Shown here: positions 1 through 6,754 of the stretch, piece by piece | Layout of the letters: the number at the start of each line of letters is the position of its first letter | Position numbering within the stretch: position 1 is the stretch's first letter | Assembly: GCA_027491555.1 (NCBI GenBank) | Contig: JAOZGN010000043.1 | Location: forward strand, 1-10,763 | Reading direction: 5' to 3' | Origin: Thermoproteota archaeon | GTDB lineage: Archaea > Thermoproteota > Korarchaeia > Korarchaeales > Korarchaeaceae | Length of the DNA stretch: 10,763 bases | Notes under the pieces: generated by a model | Seen by the model: the letters and a program-made list of their open reading frames with translations, nothing else | What the model was told of the DNA's origin: nothing | Database searches by the model: none | Translations under genes and position numbers: made by a program

Positions 1-1
1 G

Positions 2-784
2 TTCACCGCGGACCAGGCCGAGGAGATGGCGAAGGACCCGAACCTGGTGGTCGAGAAGGTCAGGGCGGCCAGGTCCGTCTTCGTGTTCCTGAACACCCAC
101 AAGGCCCCGTTCAACGACAAGAGGGTCAGGCACGCCCTCAACATGGCGGTGGACGTTGACGCCATCATTAAGAACGTGCTGAAGGGCTACGGACGCAGGA
201 TAGCCTGCATGTCCTTCCCCGGCGTCCTGGGGCACGACCCGAACCTGGAGCCCTTCCCGTACGACCCCGACAGGGCGAGGCAGTTGCTCGCCGAGGCTGG
301 CTACCCTGACGGCTTTGACGCCGTCATGATGTACGACGAGGAGTGGAGGAAGGACCAGGCCGAGGCCATCGCCTACTACCTCGGGCAGGTGGGAGTCAAC
401 GTAACGATCCAGCTCATGGACTGGGGCACCATCAAGAACGAGTACCTCCTCAAGGCCAAGGGTGACATGTACTTCGGCTCCTGGGGATGCGGCGAGCTGG
501 AGCTCTACGGGAACGTGAACTCCACCTTCGCCAGGGAGAAGGACACCTACGCGTTCCAGTACCACAACGACGAGGTCACCAGGCTTATGAAGGAGGCCCT
601 CGCCACGCTCGACCCGGAGCAAAGGGCCCAGAAGTTCATGGAGCTCGAGAGGATCCTGCAGGAGGACGCTCCCGCCATCTGGCTGTGGGAGCAGTTCGAC
701 CCGTGGGTCTACAGGAAGGAGGTCACGTTCACCCCCAGGACCGACGAGAGGTACAACCTGGTGGATGCCGACATAAGCGTCTAA
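2..784 (+). CDS. ABC transporter solute-binding protein, family 5 (DppA/OppA type), C-terminal part
   Basis: This is the extracytoplasmic substrate-binding component of a peptide/opine/nickel-type ABC importer, which captures the ligand outside the membrane and delivers it to the permeases encoded next. The reading frame is open to the left edge (FTADQAEE precedes the first ATG at 26), so the gene is cut and that ATG is internal. About 260 residues are visible, roughly half of a usual 500-600 residue family member. Recognition rests on the conserved block FLNTHKAPFNDKRVRHALNM (visible residues 29-48), the following YDPDRARQLLAEAGYPDGF stretch, and the C-terminal region with ERILQEDAPAIWLWE. 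The signal peptide and lipobox, if any, lie outside the window. It ends in TAA, 44 bases before the first permease gene. Family assignment is secure, but the ligand cannot be read from sequence; dipeptides, oligopeptides, opines and sugars are all carried by this family. Confidence 0.95.
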   Translation, partial: FTADQAEEMAKDPNLVVEKVRAARSVFVFLNTHKAPFNDKRVRHALNMAVDVDAIIKNVLKGYGRRIACMSFPGVLGHDPNLEPFPYDPDRARQLLAEAGYPDGFDAVMMYDEEWRKDQAEAIAYYLGQVGVNVTIQLMDWGTIKNEYLLKAKGDMYFGSWGCGELELYGNVNSTFAREKDTYAFQYHNDEVTRLMKEALATLDPEQRAQKFMELERILQEDAPAIWLWEQFDPWVYRKEVTFTPRTDERYNLVDADISV

Positions 785-800
785 TCCTTCCCCCCCTCTT

Positions 801-808
801 TCTTTTTT
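801..808 (+). terminator. T-rich tract between binding-protein and permease genes, possible partial terminator
   Basis: The 44-base gap 785-828 starts with a nearly pure pyrimidine run (785-808) ending in TCTTTTTT. Archaeal RNA polymerase can terminate at T-runs without a hairpin, so this may act as a leaky terminator that leaves the binding protein transcribed above the permeases. No hairpin is visible before it. A weak TATA-like role for the same T-rich bases (about 20-25 bases before the ATG at 829) cannot be excluded. The rest of the gap holds only a weak ribosome binding site, GGGAG at 813-817. Confidence 0.4.
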
Positions 809-828
809 AGGCGGGAGCGTGTGCGCCA

Positions 829-1854
829 ATGTTAGACAGTGATCTCCTCCGGCTGATCGGACGGCGGATCGTCGGCCTCATTCCCGTGATGTTTGGAATT
901 GCGATAATCGTCTTCCTGGTGTTCAGCTTCGTCCCGGGAGACCCCGTCACCATGCTGATAGGTAAGCAGAGCGACGTCAGCGAGGAGTTCATTCAGCAGC
1001 TCAGGCACAAGTACGGACTTGACAGGCCCCTCTACGTCAGGTTCTTCTACTTCCTGAGGCAGCTGATTCATGGGGACGTCGGCATATCCTACCAGTTCAA
1101 CAGGCCAGCCTTGGAGGTGGTTCTCGAGAGGCTCCCGGCCACGGTTGAGCTGGCCTTCTTCGCCCTGGCCGTGGCCATCGTGATAGCCATCCCCGCCGGC
1201 ATATTCGCCGCCCTGAAGGGAGGGGCGGTGGACAGGGGCATCGTGGGCCTCTCCGTGGTGGGCTTCTCGATGCCCAACTTCTGGATAGCCATGCTGCTCA
1301 TCCTCGTGTTCGGGACGACCCTCAAGGTCCTCCCCATCTCGGGGAGGCTGGACGTCACCCTGACCGTCGAGAGGGTGACGGGCTTCTACATCCTCGACGG
1401 GATACTCGCCGGGGACTGGGAGGTGGTCAGGTCAGCCCTCAGCCACATAATCCTCCCGGCCCTGTCGCTGGGAATCCCGGCGGCGGCCCTGATAGTGAGG
1501 CTCCTTAGGAACAACCTGATCAGCGTCCTTGGGGCCGAGTTCATCAGGGCGGCCAGGGCCAGGGGCCTCAGGGAGAGCGTCGTGATTTACAAGCACGCCC
1601 TCAGGAACGCCCTCATACCGACTATTAACATCGTCGCCCTCCAGCTCGGCTTCTTCCTCACGGGATCCTTCTTCGTGGAGACCGTGTTCGCGTGGCCCGG
1701 CATGGGCAGGCTGGCCGTAGACGCGATTTACGCAAGGGACTACCCGGTCGTCATAGCCGCCGTGATGATATCGGCTCTCTTCTTCGTTCTCTCCAACCTG
1801 CTGGCGGACATCCTGATTCTCGTGACGGACCCGCGCACCAGGGGGGTGAGGTGA
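829..1854 (+). CDS. dppB: ABC transporter permease, DppB/OppB type
   Basis: This is one of the two integral membrane subunits that form the channel of the peptide-type importer. The 341-residue length is normal for DppB. A first membrane helix spans about residues 12-34, followed by FVPGDPV and an extracytoplasmic loop. The BPD_transp_1 core begins near GDVGISYQFNRP (82-93) with several hydrophobic helices. The EAA loop that docks on the ATPases lies at about 236-266 (AEFIRAARARGLRES through HALRNALIP), followed by the conserved FFVETVFAWPGMGRLAVDAI block (281-300). ATG at 829 is the only plausible start, since an in-frame TAG at 808-810 closes the frame upstream and GGGAG lies 11 bases before. 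The TGA stop directly abuts the GTG start of the next permease gene, indicating co-translation. The symbol denotes family type only; the substrate is unproven. Confidence 0.95.
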   Translation: MLDSDLLRLIGRRIVGLIPVMFGIAIIVFLVFSFVPGDPVTMLIGKQSDVSEEFIQQLRHKYGLDRPLYVRFFYFLRQLIHGDVGISYQFNRPALEVVLERLPATVELAFFALAVAIVIAIPAGIFAALKGGAVDRGIVGLSVVGFSMPNFWIAMLLILVFGTTLKVLPISGRLDVTLTVERVTGFYILDGILAGDWEVVRSALSHIILPALSLGIPAAALIVRLLRNNLISVLGAEFIRAARARGLRESVVIYKHALRNALIPTINIVALQLGFFLTGSFFVETVFAWPGMGRLAVDAIYARDYPVVIAAVMISALFFVLSNLLADILILVTDPRTRGVR

Positions 1855-2772
1855 GTGAGCAGGACTCTGACGACTCTCCGCGAGGATCTCCTCAGGTTTC
1901 TGGGGGGCCCCACCGTCAGTTACATGAAGAGAGACCCCGGCGCGATAGTGGGCGGGACGTTATTCCTTGTGTTCGTGATGTCCGCCCTGTTGGCCGGGGT
2001 GGTCGCGCCCTACGATCCCTACCAGGCCGACCTGGCGAACTCCCTGCAGCCCCCCGTGGGGTTCGGCGGATCCTGGGAGCACCCATTGGGGACGGATGCG
2101 ATCGGGAGGGATCTCCTGAGCAGGCTGATATACGGTGCTCGGATCTCGCTGTCCGTCGCGGCCGTGTCGGTGACCCTGGCCGTCCTCGTTGGGGTCTCGC
2201 TGGGGGCCCTGTCCGGGTACTTCGGTGGGCTCATAGACGAGATCCTCATGAGGATAGTCGACTTCTGGCTGAGCTTCCCGGCGGTGCTCATGGCGATCTC
2301 CCTGATGGTCGTCCTGGGGCCGGGCTACTGGAACGTGGTCGCCGCCATGACCCTCACGTCCTGGGTCCCGTTCGCGAGAGTCGTGAGGGGAGAGTTCCTC
2401 ACGCTGAAGGAGAGGCCCTTCGTCCTGGCGGCGAAGGCCATAGGGGTGGGGAGCGCCCACATAATATTCCGGGAGGCCCTGCCCAACACCTTCCCGTCGC
2501 TGATCGTGCTCTCAACGTTCCAGCTGGCCAGGAACATAATCTACGAGGCCTCGCTCAGCTTCATCGGGATAGGCGTGAAGCCCCCGAACCCGTCGTGGGG
2601 CCTCATGCTGGGCACCGGGAGGCAGCACATCCTGGACGCCTGGTGGATCGCCATGTTCCCCGGGCTCGCGATAACCCTGGTCGTGCTGGGAATCAACCTG
2701 CTGGGTGACTCGCTCAGGGACGCGCTCGATCCCACCATCAAGAAGAGGCTGGGGGTTGTGGAGGTACAATGA
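1855..2772 (+). CDS. dppC: ABC transporter permease, DppC/OppC type
   Basis: This is the second membrane subunit of the importer, pairing with the preceding DppB-type protein. The 305-residue product has an OppC_N-type start, with a cytoplasmic segment containing MKRDPGAIVGG followed by a membrane helix at about 28-50. The family hallmark HPLGTDAIGRDLLSRLIYGA follows (76-95), then the transport core with an EAA loop at about 188-217 (FVLAAKAIGVGS through REALPN) and the block EASLSFIGIGVKPPNPSWG (231-249). The start is GTG immediately after the TGA of dppB, with G-rich GGTGAGGTGA bases at the end of dppB serving as the ribosome binding site. The later ATG at 1924 would remove part of the conserved N-terminal segment. 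The stop overlaps the ATG of the next gene (ATGA at 2769-2772), so translation is probably coupled. Confidence 0.95.
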   Translation: MSRTLTTLREDLLRFLGGPTVSYMKRDPGAIVGGTLFLVFVMSALLAGVVAPYDPYQADLANSLQPPVGFGGSWEHPLGTDAIGRDLLSRLIYGARISLSVAAVSVTLAVLVGVSLGALSGYFGGLIDEILMRIVDFWLSFPAVLMAISLMVVLGPGYWNVVAAMTLTSWVPFARVVRGEFLTLKERPFVLAAKAIGVGSAHIIFREALPNTFPSLIVLSTFQLARNIIYEASLSFIGIGVKPPNPSWGLMLGTGRQHILDAWWIAMFPGLAITLVVLGINLLGDSLRDALDPTIKKRLGVVEVQ

Positions 2773-3737
2773 CGGCGCTTCTCTCGCTCCGGGACGTGAC
2801 CAAGTACTTCGAGATCAGGAGGGGAGTTTTCGAGAGGAGGGTTGTCAAGGCCGTCGACGGCATCAGCTTCGACGTCGAGGAGGGGCAGACCGTCGGGCTC
2901 GTCGGCGAGAGCGGGTCCGGAAAGTCCACCCTGGCGCTGACGGTGCTGAGGCTCTACGAACCCACTGGGGGGCGGGCCATATTCGAGGGCGTCAACCTGT
3001 TCGAACTCAAGGGGAGGGAGCTCACCAGGGTCCGCAGGAAGATGGGCATAGTGTTCCAGGACCCCTACCTCTCCCTCAACCCGGTGAAGAGGGTCAGGGA
3101 CATAGTCGGCCTGCCGCTGAAGGTGCACATGCCCAACTTGAGCTTCGAGGAGAGGGAGTCAATGATCAGGGAGATGCTGGAGCAGGTCGGGCTCAAGGCG
3201 GCTGACGTAGAGAAGTTCCCCCACGAGTTCAGCGGCGGGCAGAGGCAGAGGATAGCCATAGCCAGGGCCCTGATAGTCAAGCCGAAGTTCCTCATACTGG
3301 ACGAGCCCACGTCGGCCCTGGACCTCTCGGTTCAGGCGAAGATCCTCAACCTGCTGCTAGACCTCCAGAGGGAGTTCAGGCTCACCTACCTCTTCATAAC
3401 CCACGACATGAACGTGATCAAGCACATCTCGGACAGGATCAACGTGATGTACCTCGGGAAGCTGGTGGAGTCCGCCGAGACGGAGGAACTCTTCGAGAGG
3501 CCGCTCCACCCCTACACGAGGGCCCTCCTCTCCTCCGTGCCGACGCTCGACCCGAGGCAGAGGGGGAGGAAGAAGATGCTCCTCCGCGGGGACCCCCCAG
3601 ATCCCGCCAACCCCCCGCCGGGGTGCAGGTTCTCGAGCAGGTGCCCGCTGGCCGACGACCTCTGCAGGAGGGAGGAGCCGCCCCTGGTGCAGGTTGAGCC
3701 GGGGCACTGGGTCGCCTGCCACAAGGTCGGGGGGTGA
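2769..3737 (+). CDS. dppF: ABC transporter ATP-binding protein, OppF/DppF type
   Basis: This is a cytoplasmic ATPase subunit that drives import through the two permeases. In the 322-residue protein the Walker A motif GESGSGKST is at 46-54, the Q-loop glutamine at 97, the signature FSGGQRQR at 154-161, Walker B FLILDEP at 174-180 with catalytic Glu179, and the switch His at 212. The SGGQ signature and the early KYFEIRRG extension are OppF/DppF-like. The C-terminal oligopeptide-transporter extension has four cysteines (286, 292, 299, 317) in a C-x5-C-x6-C-x17-C arrangement, which in this family can hold an iron-sulfur cluster. The start ATG overlaps the dppC stop and is preceded by GGAGGT at 2760-2765. 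The partner ATPase gene is not adjacent; a C45 hydrolase gene intervenes. Confidence 0.95.
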   Translation: MTALLSLRDVTKYFEIRRGVFERRVVKAVDGISFDVEEGQTVGLVGESGSGKSTLALTVLRLYEPTGGRAIFEGVNLFELKGRELTRVRRKMGIVFQDPYLSLNPVKRVRDIVGLPLKVHMPNLSFEERESMIREMLEQVGLKAADVEKFPHEFSGGQRQRIAIARALIVKPKFLILDEPTSALDLSVQAKILNLLLDLQREFRLTYLFITHDMNVIKHISDRINVMYLGKLVESAETEELFERPLHPYTRALLSSVPTLDPRQRGRKKMLLRGDPPDPANPPPGCRFSSRCPLADDLCRREEPPLVQVEPGHWVACHKVGG

Positions 3738-3738
3738 T
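3733..3738 (+). promoter_or_regulatory. Ribosome binding site that fixes the start of the C45 gene
   Basis: GGTGAT spans the stop codon of the preceding ATPase gene and matches the archaeal anti-Shine-Dalgarno complement GGAGGTGAT. It lies 9 bases before the ATG at 3748, which selects that start over the in-frame upstream ATG at 3694 (inside the previous gene) and the ATG at 3757. Confidence 0.6.
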
Positions 3739-3747
3739 TGTTGGAAG

Positions 3748-4827
3748 ATGCTCCGGATGGTGGCCCTGGCTGGAGATCCCTACGAAATGGGGCTTCAGCT
3801 GGGGAAGGAGATAAGGGGGCTGACCCCATACATCCGAGAACTCTTTGACGCAGTCAGGAGGGAGATAGGGGAGAACCCTTCCCTGGAGAAGCTCGTGGAC
3901 GACATGAGAGAGGTAGTCGAGAGGCACTCCCCCGAGTTCATCAAGATGCTGGAGGGGGTGGCGGAGGGGGCCTGGTTCGCCAGGGACATCCTCTTCGAAA
4001 CCACCTGCTCCACGTTCCTGCGGCACATGCTCCACTACGGCCTCGAGTGCTCGGTCTGGGCTGTGAAGGCGGAGCACACATCCCTCGGGGAGCCGATCTT
4101 GGCCAAGAACAGGGACAAGAGGGTCAGATACAAGCCGCTGCACCTCTTCGTATACGCCCGGCCGAAGGGCGGGTTGGCGTACTTCGCCTCCACCAACGCG
4201 GGCGACCCGGGCGTGGCGGGGGGCGGCATGAACGAGAGGGGCCTCACGGTGTTCTCCACGTACGTGGCCTCCTCAGACATCGGCGTGGGCCTCCCAGACA
4301 ACGTCCTGGCCAAGATGATCCTCGAGAGCTGCTCGACGGTGGAGGAGGCCATAGATCTCCTCAAGTCCGTCCCCAGGCTGGGGCAGTTCACCTTCACGCT
4401 GGGGGACGCCAAGGGGGACATAGCGGTGGTCGAGGTGGGATACAGCGAGCTGGACGTGGAGATCCCGGAAGAGGGATACGCCTTCCGCACGAACCACTTC
4501 AAGTCGGCCCGGATGAGCGAGAAGTACTACGACCCATACCACTACACGGCCTACGAGAAGGAGGACACCCTGGCCAGGTGGAGGCACCTGGACGAGAGGG
4601 TGAGAGGCGCCCTCGGCACCATTGACCTCAACTTCGTGAAGAGGCTCATGAGATACCACGACCCCGGCGGGCACTCCATCTGCAGGCACGTCGGCGAGGG
4701 GGACGTGCCGGTGGAGACCGTGGCCTCAATGATAGCGCTTCCAAAGAGGTCTAGGATCCTTTTCGCGGAGGGGCCCCCCTGCGAGCACCCCTACGTGACC
4801 CTCGACCTCGGAGGTGGTATGCCGTGA
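3748..4827 (+). CDS. Peptidase C45 family acyltransferase/amidohydrolase (acyl-CoA:6-aminopenicillanate acyltransferase-like)
   Basis: This is a predicted N-terminal-nucleophile hydrolase of the C45 family, whose members make or cleave amide bonds of small N-acylated amino compounds and mature by cutting themselves before a cysteine. The protein has 359 residues from ATG 3748. A helical propeptide-like region (1-100) with MGLQLGKEI is followed by the candidate nucleophile Cys101 (LECSVWAV), then the conserved LAKNRD (118-123), GGMNERGL (159-166), TNHF (248-251) and SICRH (310-314). No signal peptide is visible, so it should act in the cytoplasm. The residue before Cys101 is Glu rather than the Gly of fungal isopenicillin N acyltransferase, so self-cleavage is plausible but unproven. 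It sits between the two ATPase genes of the importer, 10 bases after one and overlapping the other by GTGA, so it probably acts on the imported compound. A stray alternative nucleophile is Cys87. Confidence 0.88.
   Translation: MLRMVALAGDPYEMGLQLGKEIRGLTPYIRELFDAVRREIGENPSLEKLVDDMREVVERHSPEFIKMLEGVAEGAWFARDILFETTCSTFLRHMLHYGLECSVWAVKAEHTSLGEPILAKNRDKRVRYKPLHLFVYARPKGGLAYFASTNAGDPGVAGGGMNERGLTVFSTYVASSDIGVGLPDNVLAKMILESCSTVEEAIDLLKSVPRLGQFTFTLGDAKGDIAVVEVGYSELDVEIPEEGYAFRTNHFKSARMSEKYYDPYHYTAYEKEDTLARWRHLDERVRGALGTIDLNFVKRLMRYHDPGGHSICRHVGEGDVPVETVASMIALPKRSRILFAEGPPCEHPYVTLDLGGGMP
4810..4815 (+). promoter_or_regulatory. Ribosome binding site for the second ATPase gene
   Basis: GGAGGT, with 8 bases to the GTG at 4824, supports that GTG as the true start. 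It lies in the last codons of the C45 gene, so translation of the two genes is likely coupled. Confidence 0.6.
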
Positions 4828-5801
4828 CGCTCCTCGAGATACGAGACCTGAAGGTGTACTACTACGCCTTCGACGGCGTGGTCAAGGCCGTCGACGGCGT
4901 GTCACTAGAGCTCGAGAGCGGGGAGTTCTTCGGCCTCATCGGGGAGTCGGGGTGCGGGAAGTCCACCCTGGGCAACGCGATCCTCAGGCTAGTGCCACCG
5001 CCCGGGAGGGTGGTGGGTGGGAGCATCTACTTCCAGGGAGAGGACATCCTTCGGCTCCCCGAAGATAGGATGAGGGAGATCAGGGGAGACCGAATCTCGA
5101 TGATATTCCAGGATCCCACGGCCGCCCTCGACCCCGTCTACACGATAGGGGACCAGATAGTCGAGACCATACTCGCCCACAACCCGGAGGTGAGTAAGAA
5201 GGACGCCGAGTCTCGGGCGATAGAGCTGCTTAAGCTCGTGGGCATCCCCGGGGCGGAGGCTAGGGTCCACGAGTACCCGCATCAGTTCAGCGGCGGCATG
5301 CGGCAGAGGGCGGTCATCGCAATAGCCCTCGCCAACAACCCAGAGCTGCTGATAGCCGACGAGCCCACGACGAACCTGGACGTCACTATAGAGGCCCAGA
5401 TCCTCACGCTGCTCGACGAGCTGAGGAGGAAGCTCAACATGTCCATCCTGCTGATCACGCACAACATAGGCATAGTGGCCGAGTACACGGATCGAGTGGG
5501 CGTTATGTACGCCGGGAAGCTCGTCGAGGTGGGCAGGACCGTCGACGTGCTCATTGACCCGAAACACCCTTATACCCAAGGGCTGCTGGGCGCGATACCG
5601 GGCAGGGGTGGCAGGAAGGGGCGGGTTACCGAGATCCCCGGGACGGTCCCGAACCTGGCGAACCCCCCTCCCGGGTGCAGGTTCCACCCCAGGTGCCCCA
5701 GAAGGTTTGACCCCTGCGACCAGGAGGAGCCGGCCCTCGTGCCGCTCCCCGGCGAGGGGAGGATGGTGGCATGTCACCTGTACAGGAGACCCGAAAGCTG
5801 A
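4824..5801 (+). CDS. dppD: ABC transporter ATP-binding protein, OppD/DppD type
   Basis: This is the second cytoplasmic ATPase of the importer, expected to form a heterodimer with the dppF product. The 325-residue protein has Walker A GESGCGKST at 40-48, Q-loop Gln96, signature FSGGMRQR at 155-162 (SGGM is the OppD/DppD form), a Walker B ending in IADEP at 177-181 with Glu180, and switch His213. The C-terminal extension NPPPGCRFHPRCP and downstream residues carry cysteines 285, 291, 298 and 317 (C-x5-C-x6-C-x18-C), a candidate iron-sulfur site matching that of the partner ATPase. Translation starts at GTG, giving MTLLEIRDLKVYY, and overlaps the C45 stop codon by four bases. The 3' end overlaps the regulator gene by 31 bases. 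The transporter class is certain; the substrate is not readable from the ATPase. Confidence 0.95.
   Translation: MTLLEIRDLKVYYYAFDGVVKAVDGVSLELESGEFFGLIGESGCGKSTLGNAILRLVPPPGRVVGGSIYFQGEDILRLPEDRMREIRGDRISMIFQDPTAALDPVYTIGDQIVETILAHNPEVSKKDAESRAIELLKLVGIPGAEARVHEYPHQFSGGMRQRAVIAIALANNPELLIADEPTTNLDVTIEAQILTLLDELRRKLNMSILLITHNIGIVAEYTDRVGVMYAGKLVEVGRTVDVLIDPKHPYTQGLLGAIPGRGGRKGRVTEIPGTVPNLANPPPGCRFHPRCPRRFDPCDQEEPALVPLPGEGRMVACHLYRRPES
5757..5762 (+). promoter_or_regulatory. Ribosome binding site that fixes the start of the regulator gene
   Basis: GGGAGG inside the end of the dppD gene lies 8 bases before the ATG at 5771. It favours that start (a 31-base overlap with dppD) over the in-frame ATG at 5810, which would drop 13 residues ahead of the winged-helix domain and has no clear site. 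Confidence 0.5.
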
Positions 5802-6754
5802 ATGAGAACATGCTCGAGATCCTGGCCATCCTCGACGGGATCGAGGGGCCGGCCACGTCGGGCGAGATTCAGCGGGAGCTCAACAGGAGGGGCATCTACC
5901 TCAGCCAGAGGACGATCCGTTACTACCTGAAGCTCATGGACGAGCTTGGGCTCACGAGGAAGGTCAGGAAGGCCAGGCAGATAACCAGCGAGGGCCGCAG
6001 GAGGATGCGGGCCCTCACCGTCTCCACCAGGATGGAGTGGATGTTGGACAGGATGTACCAGAGGATCGCCGAGATGGACTTCGACCTCGCGACCGGCAGC
6101 GGGTCGGTGATAGCCAACAAGCTGTTCATCAGGAGGGAGGACTTCACCTGGGTTATGCAGCACGTGATCAGCCTCGGGAAGGAGGTCCCGAGGCTCCTCT
6201 TCTACCCGAGGTATCAGGTCAGGGAGACCGGCCTGAGGAGGGGAGACCTGCTCGAGATCAAGTACGTCTCCTCAAACACCCTGTACGGCATCCTCCTACG
6301 CAACGGAGTTCCAGTTAGCGTGAAGGGCGTCGGACTACTGGAGCTGAAGGACTACAGGCCCACGACGTTCGCGGAGGTCATGCACTACTCCGGGACCACC
6401 ATAAGCCCCTCTCAGCTCCTCATATTCGCCGGCATGACGAGGGTCGCCGAGGCGGCCAAGAGGGGGACGGGCACGGTCCTGGCCACCTTCGGTGAGATCC
6501 CCTACAACAGCATACCAAAGGCGCAGAAGATCCTGAACAAGATGAAGGAGCTGGGCTTCGAGGGGATAATGGAGATCAGAGAGCCCGGCTTCGCCTACGG
6601 TCTCCGAACCGGAAAGCTCAGAGGCGTGGTGATCAGCGTCACCGGGGCCAACTTTGCTGCCATGATCAAGGAGGGCGGATTCGACCTAAGGATGGCCTTC
6701 GACACAGCCATGGACGACCTCGGCGCCTTCAACAGGAACGTCATCCCCGTCTGA
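5771..6754 (+). CDS. NrpR-like transcriptional regulator: winged helix plus one NrpR (DUF128) domain
   Basis: This is a probable DNA-binding repressor. The N-terminal winged helix (about residues 14-80) has the NrpR-type RNase R winged-helix pattern, MLEILAILDGIEGPATSGEI through SQRTIRYYLKLMDELGL. The rest (about 88-325) is one NrpR regulatory domain, shown by LATGSGSVIANKLFI (106-120), LLRNGVPVSVKGVGLLEL (175-192), TTFAEVMHYSGTTISPSQLL (198-217), FAGMTRVAEAA (219-229), LATFGEIPYNSIPKA (237-251) and LGFEGIMEIREP (261-272). Methanogen NrpR represses nitrogen-assimilation genes and releases DNA on binding 2-oxoglutarate; many of those proteins carry two such domains, this one only one. Being last in the importer operon suggests it controls this operon, the converging mutase operon, or both; ligand and operator are unknown. 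No clear GGAA-N6-TTCC operator is seen in the gaps of the window, but the operon promoters lie outside it. The 3' end overlaps the converging mutL-type gene by 14 bases. Confidence 0.88.
   Translation: MSPVQETRKLNENMLEILAILDGIEGPATSGEIQRELNRRGIYLSQRTIRYYLKLMDELGLTRKVRKARQITSEGRRRMRALTVSTRMEWMLDRMYQRIAEMDFDLATGSGSVIANKLFIRREDFTWVMQHVISLGKEVPRLLFYPRYQVRETGLRRGDLLEIKYVSSNTLYGILLRNGVPVSVKGVGLLELKDYRPTTFAEVMHYSGTTISPSQLLIFAGMTRVAEAAKRGTGTVLATFGEIPYNSIPKAQKILNKMKELGFEGIMEIREPGFAYGLRTGKLRGVVISVTGANFAAMIKEGGFDLRMAFDTAMDDLGAFNRNVIPV

Noticed and set aside
801..810. TATA box for a separate promoter of the permease genes
   Set aside because: The T-run lacks an alternating T/A core and a clear upstream purine-rich BRE element; a termination role fits slightly better.
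1692..2708. A 338-codon open frame on the plus strand overlapping both permease genes
   Set aside because: Its product is a Gly/Arg/Pro-rich sequence with no family resemblance, out of frame with two clear permeases. Long shadow frames are expected in GC-rich DNA.
3694..3747. Upstream ATG extending the C45 protein by 18 residues
   Set aside because: It lies inside the preceding ATPase gene. The extension is not family-like, and GGTGAT at 3733-3738 points to the ATG at 3748.
4989..5777. A 262-codon minus-strand open frame opposite the dppD gene
   Set aside because: Low-complexity His/Pro/Gly/Arg composition, antisense to a fully conserved ATPase, and no ribosome binding site or homology signal.
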